Origin: a virus
DNA: 24,087 nucleotides
Reading direction: 5' to 3' (one strand)
IMG/VR virus record: IMGVR_UViG_3300023216_000815
Span: 1 to 24,087 of that record
The notes under the pieces are model-generated. The model was given only the letters and a program-made list of their open reading frames with translations. It did no database searches and had not been told where the DNA came from. Positions 5,791 through 12,888 of this stretch are shown here, piece after piece. The first letter of the stretch is position 1. The number at the start of each line of letters is the position of its first letter. Both the position numbers and the translations under genes were made by a program.

Positions 5791-6070
5791 ACGTAGAACC
5801 GGGGTTCAACCTCCCAACCGTGATAGACTCGGTGAGTCCTAAATTCCTTCTAGGGAGGATTTTAGGGACATCCTATCGCCACTACCCTTAAAGGGTACAT
5901 TTTAAGTATCTGCGGGGCGTTCTAGGGGTATGCATGTTTCCCCCTTACGCATACGATAGTGGCTGGGCATACAAGGTTGATAATGGGTGTCACTAGTATC
6001 CTTTCTAGGATGGCATCCGCCCCCTTTAAATCCAATTTCATCCAATTTTCAAATTGGTCTGCTAAAGTAC
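5791..6070. other. Noncoding, hairpin-rich 280-bp region
   Basis: No convincing coding frame crosses this stretch. It contains hairpins GACTC/GAGTC (5826-5838), CCTAAA/TTTAGG with an extended inner stem (5838-5866), TACCC/GGGTA (5883-5897), GTATGC/GCATAC (5928-5954), ATCCT/AGGAT (5998-6011) and CCAATTT/AAATTGG (6042-6057). A 7-bp helix GCCACTA (5878-5884) with TAGTGGC (5957-5963) would enclose the central ones, and GGGGCG/CGCCCC (5914-5919, 6018-6023) could add another. No T run marks an intrinsic terminator. It may be a structured RNA, a control region, or a packaging or replication site; I do not recognise a known RNA family. Confidence 0.5.
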
Positions 6071-6099
6071 TTGACTTAGACCTTAGTAGGTGGTAAAGT
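6071..6099 (+). promoter_or_regulatory. Sigma70-type promoter for the 6134-8285 gene group
   Basis: TTGACT at 6071-6076, a 17-bp spacer and TAAAGT at 6094-6099. The -10 is weaker than average, but spacer length and the TTGACTTA flank match the family. The predicted leader to the ATG at 6134 is about 27 bases and includes a strong ACGGAGGT ribosome site. Confidence 0.72.
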
Positions 6100-6133
6100 T
6101 ACTTAGTAATCAAAAAACACGGAGGTCCACCGA

Positions 6134-6391
6134 ATGGCGACTACTAGCAACACTTCTGTCCTAGCCAATGCAGTCAAACTACTGAAAGAGTGCTACGGGC
6201 AAATGGGAGCTGAACCTGATATGGAAACAGATGGGTTTGGTGAACTCATTAATCCAGCTTCTGAAGAACTCTTTGAAAGTTTAGATAACTTTCTCAAAGA
6301 TATCACTGGACTCACTGGCAAAGATTTTCGGACTTGGGTTCTGTCTGAGGATCTCGATCAAAATTCAAAAAATGAGGAACATTATTACTAA
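6134..6391 (+). CDS. Small acidic hypothetical protein (85 aa)
   Basis: First gene behind the 6071 promoter, with a strong ribosome site (CACGGAGGT) shortly before the ATG. The 85-residue product is acidic and predicted helical, with Ala/Leu-rich helices in the first half (LANAVKLLKECYG). I see no metal site, membrane segment or known motif. Its position at the head of an operon and strong initiation signals suggest high expression early in that transcription unit. Function unknown. Confidence 0.68.
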   Translation: MATTSNTSVLANAVKLLKECYGQMGAEPDMETDGFGELINPASEELFESLDNFLKDITGLTGKDFRTWVLSEDLDQNSKNEEHYY

Positions 6392-6392
6392 C

Positions 6393-6800
6393 ATGGAATT
6401 TACTAAAGACATAGCAAAAGAAGTCCGAACCAGCATCGTAGCCGTGGTTCAAGAATTTCTAGATGCGAACTACCCCGACATTAAAATTACGAAAAGTACT
6501 GCTGGATACGACTCTGCCAAACTCGATGTGAAGCTACAACTATTCAGTGCGGTCAATGGTGACACTGAGGCCGAAGCAGACTACAAGAAATACGCAAACC
6601 TGTATGACTTGCCCCTGGAAATGTTGGGTTCTACATTCAACTTTAGTGGCAAAATCTTTACGGTCACTGGCTTTCTTCCCAATAGACGCAAGAATGACAT
6701 GCAGATAAAGAGTGCCAATGGTAAGACATTCATCGCTCCACATGCAGGAGTAGTACGTGCATACAATCGTCACGTTGATGGATTCAAGGTGAGCGTCTAA
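6393..6800 (+). CDS. Conserved phage protein with a small beta-rich C-terminal domain (135 aa)
   Basis: From the ATG at 6393 the product has 135 residues. The C-terminal half runs MLGSTFNFSGKIFTVTGF, then LPNRRKND, then GKTFIAPHAGVVRAY; I know this order (F..G..YTV.G..P..RK.P and a closing GK.Y..P..VV) from short proteins and C-terminal domains in many phages and plasmids whose function is unknown. The N-terminal half is helical. An in-frame ATG at 6372 lies within the preceding gene and has no better ribosome site. The stop TAA overlaps the next ATG (TAATG at 6798-6802). Confidence 0.66.
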   Translation: MEFTKDIAKEVRTSIVAVVQEFLDANYPDIKITKSTAGYDSAKLDVKLQLFSAVNGDTEAEADYKKYANLYDLPLEMLGSTFNFSGKIFTVTGFLPNRRKNDMQIKSANGKTFIAPHAGVVRAYNRHVDGFKVSV

Positions 6801-7024
6801 TGTCACCAGAAGCGAATCTACTTAAACTAGCCTACATCGATATCAATGCCCTCTTAGTTGAGGGCTTTGATACCAATGCTGAAGATCTTGTGGGTGCTTA
6901 TCGAGCTCACCCTGCTCCCCATACGGTTCGCTCATCCGCTTCATTTCCATACCCAACACCCCTATTGGCGGTAGCACAGACCCTAACTGAAATTCGAGAC
7001 TTGTTTGGAGCCGATAAAATTTAA
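6800..7024 (+). CDS. Hypothetical protein (74 aa)
   Basis: A 74-residue protein that starts on the last base of the preceding stop codon, with AAGGTGAG about eight bases ahead of the ATG. Residues 1-30 and 55-74 look helical; the centre is rich in Pro, Ser and His (AHPAPHTVRSSASFPYPTP). There is no Cys, no membrane segment and no motif I recognise. Its tail overlaps the next gene's ATG, so translation is probably coupled. Confidence 0.62.
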   Translation: MSPEANLLKLAYIDINALLVEGFDTNAEDLVGAYRAHPAPHTVRSSASFPYPTPLLAVAQTLTEIRDLFGADKI

Positions 7025-7209
7025 TGCCTGAATATAACGTAGAACTTGAAATGACCATCGTTGAAGTGGTCAACATATTTGCTGACTCTCCCGAAGATGC
7101 GGAGAGAATCGCTAGAGAGAGGGGGTGGTCCTCTCTAACCAATGGCATCGGCAATTGGGATATCACCAAACAATATGAAACAGCAACTGAGGTCGAGGAG
7201 ACAAAATAA
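7024..7209 (+). CDS. Small DpnD/PcfM-like protein (61 aa)
   Basis: The product begins with alternating hydrophobic residues (YNVELEMTIVEVVNIFADS) and continues with PEDAERIARERGW, so a strand-strand-helix fold. This resembles the DpnD/PcfM-type domain (a beta hairpin followed by an S.EEA helix), common next to methyltransferase genes and in mobile elements. The match is by pattern only. It ends inside the ATG of the C5-methyltransferase at 7209, so the two are translationally coupled, which supports a link between them. Confidence 0.58.
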   Translation: MPEYNVELEMTIVEVVNIFADSPEDAERIARERGWSSLTNGIGNWDITKQYETATEVEETK

Positions 7210-8285
7210 TGCAACACTACTCCGTTTTAGAACTTTTCGCAGGTGCAGGTGGACTCGCCTTAGGTCTTGAAAAAGCCGGGTTTAAATCCTGCCTGTTGAA
7301 TGAATTCAACAAAGACGCATGTGCCACCCTACGTAAGAATCGTCCTGATTGGAATGTCGTAGAGGGTGATGTATCCACCATAGATTTCACTGAGTATCGT
7401 GACAAGGTCGATGTACTAGCCGGTGGATTCCCATGCCAAGCCTTTTCTATGGCTGGAAAACGATTAGGCTTTGATGATATTCGAGGGACAATGTTCTATG
7501 AATTCGCCAGAGCCGTCAAAGAGGTCAATCCTAAGTTCATAGTGGCAGAGAACGTCATAGGTCTACTGTCCCATGATGGTGGCAAGACATTGGAAACCAT
7601 AACTAACGTCATTGACGACCTTGGATACACATTGGTTAAGCCAACTGTCTTAAAGGCGGTGCAACATGGTGTACCTCAAAGGCGAGAACGTCTGGTCTTA
7701 GTTGGAATACGTAAGGATCTTGTTGAACAAACGTTTTTCACATACCCAAAGCCTCTTGATGAGATGTTCACCCTACGTGATGCTTTAATGGCTGGAAAAC
7801 TATATGACACTGATGTCCCCGAATCTACCAACCCAACCTATTCTCAGAGAAAATCTGAAATCATGGATATGGTTGAACCCGGTAAGAACTGGAAAAGCCT
7901 ACCTGAAGATATCCAAGTGGAATACATGAAGAATAGCCTTTATGGTGGCGGTGGCAGGACTGGCTATGCCCGTCGATTAGCTTGGGATGAACCAAGCCTA
8001 ACGCTGACATGCTCTCCAGCTCAGACGCAAACAGAACGTTGTCACCCTGATGAAACTCGACCACTTACTGTACGTGAGTATGCCCGAATCCAAACCTTTC
8101 CTGATGAATGGGAATTTGAGGGTTCCATGTCTAGTGTTTACAAGCAGATTGGAAATGCTGTTCCAGTTAACTTGGGCTATGAGATAGGACGCTCTTTGCA
8201 GAATGCCCTCAAGACTCTAACAAAGACTGTATTGCATCTGTCCGACGCAGAGATGGTGGATGGTGGACGCAATTTAGACTATTGA
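7209..8285 (+). CDS. DNA (cytosine-5-)-methyltransferase
   Basis: A complete C5-cytosine methyltransferase of 358 residues, normal for the family. It transfers a methyl group from SAM to C5 of cytosine in a DNA recognition site. Motif I is ELFAGAGG at about 8-15; motif IV is GGFPCQAFS with catalytic Cys76; motif VI is AENV (113-116); motif VIII is QRRER (157-161). The target-recognition region spans roughly 190-280 (GGGGRTGYARRLAWDEPSL), motif IX is RPLTVREYARIQTFPD, and motif X is QIGNAVPVNLGY. GAGGAG precedes the ATG. No partner restriction enzyme is visible, so it is probably an orphan protecting phage DNA. I cannot read the recognition site from sequence. Its TGA stop is embedded in the -35 box of the next promoter. 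Confidence 0.95.
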   Translation: MQHYSVLELFAGAGGLALGLEKAGFKSCLLNEFNKDACATLRKNRPDWNVVEGDVSTIDFTEYRDKVDVLAGGFPCQAFSMAGKRLGFDDIRGTMFYEFARAVKEVNPKFIVAENVIGLLSHDGGKTLETITNVIDDLGYTLVKPTVLKAVQHGVPQRRERLVLVGIRKDLVEQTFFTYPKPLDEMFTLRDALMAGKLYDTDVPESTNPTYSQRKSEIMDMVEPGKNWKSLPEDIQVEYMKNSLYGGGGRTGYARRLAWDEPSLTLTCSPAQTQTERCHPDETRPLTVREYARIQTFPDEWEFEGSMSSVYKQIGNAVPVNLGYEIGRSLQNALKTLTKTVLHLSDAEMVDGGRNLDY

Positions 8286-8310
8286 CTTGGCGACGTAAAT
8301 CTACTATCAT
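8282..8310 (+). promoter_or_regulatory. Sigma70-type promoter overlapping the stop codon of the upstream methyltransferase
   Basis: TTGACT at 8282-8287 contains the TGA stop (8283-8285) of the 7209 gene. A 17-bp spacer leads to TATCAT at 8305-8310, and the predicted leader to the ATG at 8340 is about 22 bases and carries AAAGGAA as ribosome site. Confidence 0.8.
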
Positions 8311-8339
8311 TTAAATATATTAAATAAAGGAACCTGTAC

Positions 8340-9653
8340 ATGCAACACACAATTCAACCCAAATGTATCGAGCTCTTCGCTGGAGTAGGTGGATTCCGAT
8401 TAGGTCTAGAAAAGGCCGGATGGGATGTCACTTGGAGCAACCAGTGGGAACCCAATAAAACAAAGCAATGGGCAGCAGAGGTCTATCGCCATCGATTCGG
8501 TGATGATGGGTTTGTAAATGAAGACATATGTAATGTTAATGCCTCTCGCCTACCCGATCATGATTTGCTAGTTGGTGGATTCCCCTGCCAGGATTACTCC
8601 GTAGCAAAACCGCTTAATCAATCTGCGGGGATCCAAGGCAAGAAGGGTGTCCTGTGGTGGGAAATTTTCCGAATCCTGCAAGAAAAGAAGCCCACTTACG
8701 TTCTACTAGAGAATGTAAGTCGATTACTCTCTACTCCCACTAATAACCGTGGGAGAGACTTTGCCACCATCCTAGCGTGTTTCAATGCCTTGAACTACGT
8801 GGTGGAGTGGCAGGTAATCAATGCAGGGGATTATGGATATCCTCAGAGCCGTAAGCGTGTATTCATATTGGCCTATAAAAGACCTAATGATAATTCCCGT
8901 GCTGATCAAAACATTCTTAGAAAAGAATTCCCCTACTATTCAAAGGGGAACTCCAGTGCCTTTAAACTCCTACCAGAAAGGACTCCCTCCAACTGGTTCT
9001 GTACCAGACAATGGGAGACAAATAGCAATGGAGTAATCGAGGACATTTCTAACTATCTTCATGCGGTATCCACTGAATGGGATAAAGTCCATAAAGAGTC
9101 TAAGACCTCCCCCTTTAAAGATGCTGGCATAGCCTATGGTGGGAATGTTTGGACTGTGAAGATTGAACCAGTCTATAAAGGCCCACAAAAGACTCTTGAA
9201 ATGATTCTTCAAGACAAAAAGGTCATACCAGAGGACTTTTACATCCCAGAAGAGAAACTAGGCCGATGGGAGTACCTCAAAGGGTCTAAGAAAGAGCAGA
9301 GAGTCCATAAGGAGACAGGAACCACTTGGCAGTACTCTGAGGGGGCTGTAACCTTCCCAGACGCTTTAAATCGGCCCTCTCGCACGATAGTGACAGGTGA
9401 GGGTGGAACATCCCCATCCCGGTTCAAGCATGTCATTCAAACAGAAGATGGTCGTTACCGTCGATTAACTCCTGTTGAGTTGGAACGTCTTAATGGATTC
9501 CCCGATGAGTGGACCAGTCTTAAAGGATGTCCTGACAAGAAAATCACCGATGGGCAAAGAGCCTTTTTGATGGGCAATGCCTTGGTGGTAGGAATCATCG
9601 AACAGATTGGAAAAGGAATTTTAAACGCAAAGAAGGTGGTTAAAGATGAGTAA
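8340..9653 (+). CDS. Second DNA (cytosine-5-)-methyltransferase
   Basis: A 437-residue C5-cytosine methyltransferase. Motif I is ELFAGVGGFRLGLEKAG (about 11-27), motif IV is GGFPCQDYSVA with catalytic Cys83, motif VI is LENVSRLL (from 123), motif VIII is QSRKRVF (169-175). A long variable region of about 180 residues follows, holding the target-recognition domain; then RTIVTGEGGTSPSRF, motif IX RRLTPVELERLNGFPD, and motif X GNALVVGI. It begins with the same MQH as the 7209 enzyme, but the recognition region differs in length and sequence, so it probably has another target. It has its own promoter and a good ribosome site, and overlaps the next gene by 8 bp. No cognate endonuclease is visible. 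Confidence 0.95.
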   Translation: MQHTIQPKCIELFAGVGGFRLGLEKAGWDVTWSNQWEPNKTKQWAAEVYRHRFGDDGFVNEDICNVNASRLPDHDLLVGGFPCQDYSVAKPLNQSAGIQGKKGVLWWEIFRILQEKKPTYVLLENVSRLLSTPTNNRGRDFATILACFNALNYVVEWQVINAGDYGYPQSRKRVFILAYKRPNDNSRADQNILRKEFPYYSKGNSSAFKLLPERTPSNWFCTRQWETNSNGVIEDISNYLHAVSTEWDKVHKESKTSPFKDAGIAYGGNVWTVKIEPVYKGPQKTLEMILQDKKVIPEDFYIPEEKLGRWEYLKGSKKEQRVHKETGTTWQYSEGAVTFPDALNRPSRTIVTGEGGTSPSRFKHVIQTEDGRYRRLTPVELERLNGFPDEWTSLKGCPDKKITDGQRAFLMGNALVVGIIEQIGKGILNAKKVVKDE

Positions 9654-9864
9654 TGAAATCGTTTCAATGAATGTTATGAGTACCGACCCTTTACTTAGAT
9701 TGCAAGCAGAATGGGAGACACAAAGGGGGATGGTAAGGCTTATTATTTCTAAAGCTGAAGTAGGTTTGAATCCTAAACGCGAAGAAAAAGCGAGTATTTA
9801 CATTAGTAAGGCATCCCTTAGAAGTCTTGCTAGGGCATGTGCCGAATACAAAGAGGAAGTATAA
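9646..9864 (+). CDS. Small hypothetical protein (72 aa)
   Basis: Starts within the last codons of the methyltransferase gene, with AAGGTGG as ribosome site, and ends directly before the next ATG. The 72-residue product looks like helix, strand, then a basic helix (VRLIISKAEVGLNPKREEKA, then SLRSLARACAEYKEEV). No Cys cluster or membrane segment is seen and I do not recognise a family. Tight coupling on both sides argues that it is a real gene. Confidence 0.65.
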   Translation: MSNEIVSMNVMSTDPLLRLQAEWETQRGMVRLIISKAEVGLNPKREEKASIYISKASLRSLARACAEYKEEV

Positions 9865-10413
9865 ATGTTAGTTCAACCATCCGATAAGATAGCCATTTGT
9901 GAGGCTCTATTTGAAGAGCTTCAATTCAGATCTGATAAAGACAATCTAGTAACTCTAGGGGTGGACGAATCCTTAGCAGGAGTATTAGCTGCCGATTGGG
10001 TTATTCCACGCAACATGCTAGAGGATTTAATCACCTATCTCAAAGAGGGTGTGATGTATCACTACCCTAATGAAAACCCGGCAGAACTGCCATATGATGT
10101 TTGGAGTCTATCCGGTAGTGATTTGTCAGGTCCATTAGAAAATATTACTGCATTCAAAAGCGCATTTGGTCGAGAGATTGGCTATCAGGCTGGACTGCTC
10201 CAGCTTGATGTGGGGGAAGAATTATTTGACTGTAGTTGCGGTACGTATGATGAGCATGGTGTGGCTTTAGATAGTGAAGAATGCATCCATCATGGTGACA
10301 GGTGTGGAGCATGTGGAGCCTTCATAATCGAGGCCACAGAAGTGGGTGATGGTGAAGCCATGTACCACGGTAGAGATGAAGACTGTAGGTTAGTAAGGAG
10401 ATTAACACTATGA
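9865..10413 (+). CDS. Hypothetical protein with C-terminal Cys-rich zinc site (182 aa)
   Basis: The first 115 residues are acidic and helical and match nothing I know. From about residue 122 there is FDCSCGTYDEHG, then SEECIHHGDRCGACGAF, then a final DEDCR: CxC, a C-H-H group and CxxC that could together hold one or two zinc ions. It starts immediately after the preceding TAA with AAGAGGAAG ahead, and its stop overlaps the ATG of the small membrane protein at 10410. Function unknown; the layout suggests a helical domain carrying a zinc ribbon at its end. Confidence 0.65.
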   Translation: MLVQPSDKIAICEALFEELQFRSDKDNLVTLGVDESLAGVLAADWVIPRNMLEDLITYLKEGVMYHYPNENPAELPYDVWSLSGSDLSGPLENITAFKSAFGREIGYQAGLLQLDVGEELFDCSCGTYDEHGVALDSEECIHHGDRCGACGAFIIEATEVGDGEAMYHGRDEDCRLVRRLTL

Positions 10414-10508
10414 GCAAGATTTTTAATCCTTGGATGATGGTCACAAACTTTATGATCATGGCTGGTGTATGGACCACGTTCATTTGTCTGTTGGTTGGAA
10501 TTATCTAA
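10410..10508 (+). CDS. Hidden single-span membrane miniprotein (32 aa)
   Basis: A 32-codon gene: ATG at 10410-10412, stop TAA at 10506-10508, with AAGGAG nine bases upstream of the ATG. After a short N-terminus (MSKIFNPW) almost everything is hydrophobic (MMVTNFMIMAGVWTTFICLL), giving one membrane helix of about 20-23 residues. Its ATG overlaps the stop of the upstream gene (ATGA) and its stop overlaps the ATG of the downstream gene (TAATG), which is strong evidence for translation. It could be a small inner-membrane effector such as an antiholin or exclusion peptide; no motif specifies this. Confidence 0.7.
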   Translation: MSKIFNPWMMVTNFMIMAGVWTTFICLLVGII

Positions 10509-10726
10509 TGCCAGAAGAACATAAAACCGGGGTTCAATGGGCTGGTCTATATGGAATGATGATTCTTGATGAAGATGGGTTTGGGGAACGTATACCCGAT
10601 CGACCGATCTCTACAGAGTTAATGACTGAAGAGATGTTCCATAAATGCACCATTGAATCCACAACTCATATATTCAACAGGAAGGTCTGGTCCGACATGG
10701 TTAATAAATACGAGGAGAAAAGGTAA
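10508..10726 (+). CDS. Hypothetical protein (72 aa)
   Basis: I start this gene at 10508, where its ATG overlaps the TAA of the 32-codon membrane gene. A longer reading from 10430 would run through that gene out of frame and has no ribosome site. The 72-residue product has a hydrophobic patch (GVQWAGLYGMMIL) and an acidic remainder, and ends in a Lys/Glu-rich helix (MVNKYEEKR). I do not recognise a family. It abuts the next ATG without a gap. Confidence 0.6.
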   Translation: MPEEHKTGVQWAGLYGMMILDEDGFGERIPDRPISTELMTEEMFHKCTIESTTHIFNRKVWSDMVNKYEEKR

Positions 10727-11083
10727 ATGGAAATTATTCAACATCGTACCCCAGGTAAATGGGTGGGGCTTAACTGCAAGGTGACAGGGGGAGAACTAAA
10801 CAAGGTTATTCTAACCACTCCAGCAGATAAATTAGTACAGGAACGAGCAGCTAATGTGAAATTAGCCTCTGCGGCTCCAGACTTGTTGGAATCTTTAGAG
10901 GAGTTAGTTCACTACTTTACTGACCACACCCACACAAAACCTACAGCCCTCAGACCTATCATTAGCAAGGCCCAAGAAGCCATTGGAAAAGCTAAAGGTT
11001 GGAAGCCAGATCATTGTGAAGACCATATCAATAAATCTGAAGTAATGGAGATAGTCAACAATGCAATTAATAACCTTAGATAG
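10727..11083 (+). CDS. Conserved phage protein with the ANxKLxxAAPDLLE motif (118 aa)
   Basis: The N-terminus HRTPGKWVG and the stretch ERAANVKLASAAPDLLESLE at about residues 38-57 match a small protein common in phages and prophages (HTPGPW... then ANAxLIAAAPDLLEAL). The conserved part is an amphipathic helix. The last 40 residues are specific to this phage. The family is of unknown function and often lies among early or accessory genes. GAGGAGAAAAGG provides the ribosome site, and the 3' end overlaps the next gene by 23 bp. Confidence 0.72.
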   Translation: MEIIQHRTPGKWVGLNCKVTGGELNKVILTTPADKLVQERAANVKLASAAPDLLESLEELVHYFTDHTHTKPTALRPIISKAQEAIGKAKGWKPDHCEDHINKSEVMEIVNNAINNLR

Positions 11084-11759
11084 TAATGAAGTCTTAAGTG
11101 AACGAGCAGTCGAATTGGGATTCCGTATTGAGGGAACTACCTATTGGCCTAATAAGTCTTATGAATATGTCGTAGGACTGACATTTGATAAGGAAACATT
11201 TCCTAAGGAAACATTTCCCACTACTGATTCGTTCTTCTTACATAGATCTATAACCGCTGATTCTGCACAAGATGCACAACTCAAAGCAGCCCAAGAGGTT
11301 TATAAGCAGTTTGCACCACTCGTAACTCCAAGAGTTCCAGCAGGATTCAATGTTCAAAAATATGTGAAACTTGGCTATTCCGATCTTGAGATTCGAGATT
11401 TCATAGATGAACATATCGACAGTCCTGCAACTGATTTACGTCATGATCGACGAGAAGGGCGCTCTAATGAATCCTTTATAAACCTACGAGTTGATTTATG
11501 GGATGATAAGGATATTCAGATTCAATACCCAAACATCTGGTATGCCCAGAAGAAAATTTATGAAGGAAAGTGGATACCGGGTAACAACCCTTATCCTCAA
11601 TTCCCACTTTATCTACGGCTCTATAATGATCCGGACCGGGGCATAACATCTGATTCTTATAAGGGAAAAACCTTTAAAGAATGTCTAGCTGAGAATGATT
11701 TATGGTGGAATATCCCGACAAACCAATTTGAGGAGGTCCAACTTTCACTCAGCATTTGA
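11061..11759 (+). CDS. Hypothetical protein (232 aa) with a 15-bp tandem duplication
   Basis: An unrecognised 232-residue protein rich in Tyr, Trp and Pro in its second half. It has no signal peptide, membrane segment or Cys cluster. Near residues 44-53 the pentapeptide KETFP occurs twice in a row, encoded by a tandem 15-bp repeat at 11190-11204 and 11205-11219 that differs at one base. It begins inside the previous gene, with GGAG about ten bases ahead. Its TGA stop at 11757-11759 lies in the -35 box of the next promoter, as in the 7209 gene. Confidence 0.66.
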   Translation: MQLITLDSNEVLSERAVELGFRIEGTTYWPNKSYEYVVGLTFDKETFPKETFPTTDSFFLHRSITADSAQDAQLKAAQEVYKQFAPLVTPRVPAGFNVQKYVKLGYSDLEIRDFIDEHIDSPATDLRHDRREGRSNESFINLRVDLWDDKDIQIQYPNIWYAQKKIYEGKWIPGNNPYPQFPLYLRLYNDPDRGITSDSYKGKTFKECLAENDLWWNIPTNQFEEVQLSLSI

Positions 11760-11784
11760 CTTGGAGATATCTTAGCTATAGACT
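11756..11784 (+). promoter_or_regulatory. Sigma70-type promoter overlapping a stop codon, with a very short leader
   Basis: TTGACT at 11756-11761 contains the TGA stop of the 11061 gene. A 17-bp spacer leads to TAGACT at 11779-11784 (TATAGA at 11777 with a shorter spacer is the alternative). Transcription would begin near 11791, under ten bases before the ATG at 11800, so its mRNA could be almost leaderless. Confidence 0.72.
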
Positions 11785-11799
11785 TATTGGACAAATATC

Positions 11800-12042
11800 A
11801 TGAACAAACCATTTCTTATATTTCATTACACTCATAAAGACCGGGATTATGTTGAAGCCTATCCGATTCATGTTCCTTGGACAGTAACTTATCGCCAATT
11901 GCCAAAGGATATTCTTTATGCCATCATGATTTGTTCTTCTCGAAATCAAGCTCGTAAAGAAGCATATAGATTATGGATAAATCCATCTGGTGCAGGCTTC
12001 AATAAACTTAAGGCGAATCCTAGAACCTATACTTTTAAATAA
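11800..12042 (+). CDS. Hypothetical basic protein (80 aa), possibly from a near-leaderless mRNA
   Basis: First gene behind the 11756 promoter. No Shine-Dalgarno sequence precedes the ATG at 11800, and the predicted leader is under ten bases, so initiation may be leaderless. The 80-residue product has a strand-rich first half (PFLIFHYTHKDRDYVEAYPI) followed by a helix and a basic tail. No motif is recognised. A later start is unlikely because no downstream Met has a better ribosome site. Confidence 0.6.
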   Translation: MNKPFLIFHYTHKDRDYVEAYPIHVPWTVTYRQLPKDILYAIMICSSRNQARKEAYRLWINPSGAGFNKLKANPRTYTFK

Positions 12043-12052
12043 AGGAATCTAC

Positions 12053-12319
12053 ATGACAGTTAATACTGAAACATATAAATATCACACAGACACACTTACC
12101 ATTGGACATCTACTTCATGCAGGTAAAGAGTGCTATTGCAAGAATTGTTCAACTCAGTTGATAGCCACAATGAGGTTAGGGTCTATCTACTGTAAGGTCT
12201 GTGAGGATCAACGGGGAGAAGTTCCATTCATAGTGTGGCTTCACCAAGATTGCCCAGAAACAGGCTGTGGAGAACATTGCTTAAATGATGAGGTAATGGC
12301 TGAAGGACAAACAACATAA
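12053..12319 (+). CDS. Small zinc-ribbon-like protein (88 aa)
   Basis: I choose the ATG at 12053, preceded by AAAGGAA; the longer frame from 11990 overlaps the previous gene. The product has CYCKNC at about 28-33 and CKVC at about 49-52, the spacing of a zinc ribbon, then a third group CPETGCGEHC. The family is unclear. Its stop overlaps the ATG of the first HTH-zinc paralogue (TAATG at 12317-12321), so the two are translationally coupled. Confidence 0.65.
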   Translation: MTVNTETYKYHTDTLTIGHLLHAGKECYCKNCSTQLIATMRLGSIYCKVCEDQRGEVPFIVWLHQDCPETGCGEHCLNDEVMAEGQTT

Positions 12320-12888
12320 TGGCTAATCAGATAAGGTACAACACTGAAAAATATCCGCGAAGTGATTCACGTAAAATGATTATAGGGTTACGTGTTACTC
12401 ACCCAGAGTGGACTCTTAAACAGATTGGAGACAAGGTGGGGTGCTCTAGGGAACGTGTGCGTCAAATTCTTGCAAGTGAGGGGATGGAGTCACGTTCTAC
12501 AAAGGCCGTATATGCTCGTCAACCCAGGCACTTGAAGAAAGGTCCGCCATGCAAACATTGTGGAACACCTGTACCCTATACTTTTTATTCTAAATCCAGA
12601 AGTGGAAGATATCCAAAATACTGTAGTCCGATTTGCCGTGTAAAGTATTATCACACCGATGTAACCTGTAGTCATTGTAAGAAGATGTTTGTGCTGGGCA
12701 AAAGCCAGGTTAAATCTAGAAAAGAACGTAATAAGGACTTATATTGTAGCCACTCATGTCGCAGTAAGGTATATTGGGCTATTGTTAAAAACGAAAGACC
12801 CAATACTTTCGAATATTCAACACATCAGCCAATGACTCAAACCTCTAGAAAGGATAGTAAAAATGACGATAAGACAAACAGTAATTGA
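12319..12888 (+). CDS. HTH (sigma70 region 4-like) plus double zinc-site protein, paralogue 1 (189 aa)
   Basis: Residues about 30-51 read WTLKQIGDKVGCSRERVRQI, closely similar to the region 4.2 HTH of sigma70 factors (TLEEIG..F.VTRERIRQI), which contacts the promoter -35 element. No region 2 or 3 is present, so it is not a sigma factor. A conserved link (RSTKAVY...KKGPPC) leads to eight Cys in the order CxxC (78, 81), CxxxC (102, 106), CxxC (117, 120), CxxxC (143, 147), two treble-clef-like zinc sites. The tail is basic and polar. It shares this layout with the genes at 12863 and 14728. A DNA-binding regulator is the likely role; a homing-enzyme-like DNA-binding module is another option. Confidence 0.75.
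   Translation: MANQIRYNTEKYPRSDSRKMIIGLRVTHPEWTLKQIGDKVGCSRERVRQILASEGMESRSTKAVYARQPRHLKKGPPCKHCGTPVPYTFYSKSRSGRYPKYCSPICRVKYYHTDVTCSHCKKMFVLGKSQVKSRKERNKDLYCSHSCRSKVYWAIVKNERPNTFEYSTHQPMTQTSRKDSKNDDKTNSN

Noticed and set aside
5797-5819. tRNA T-arm-like sequence GGGGTTCAACCTCCC
   Set aside because: The arms do not give a proper 5-bp T stem, and no acceptor, D or anticodon arms flank it.
5791-6070. Group I intron or tmRNA in the structured region
   Set aside because: I could not find a group I core pairing, a tmRNA acceptor end or a resume reading frame, and the flanking genes are not split by it.
6843-7217. 124-codon frame on the minus strand
   Set aside because: It is antisense to two coupled plus-strand genes and lacks initiation signals.
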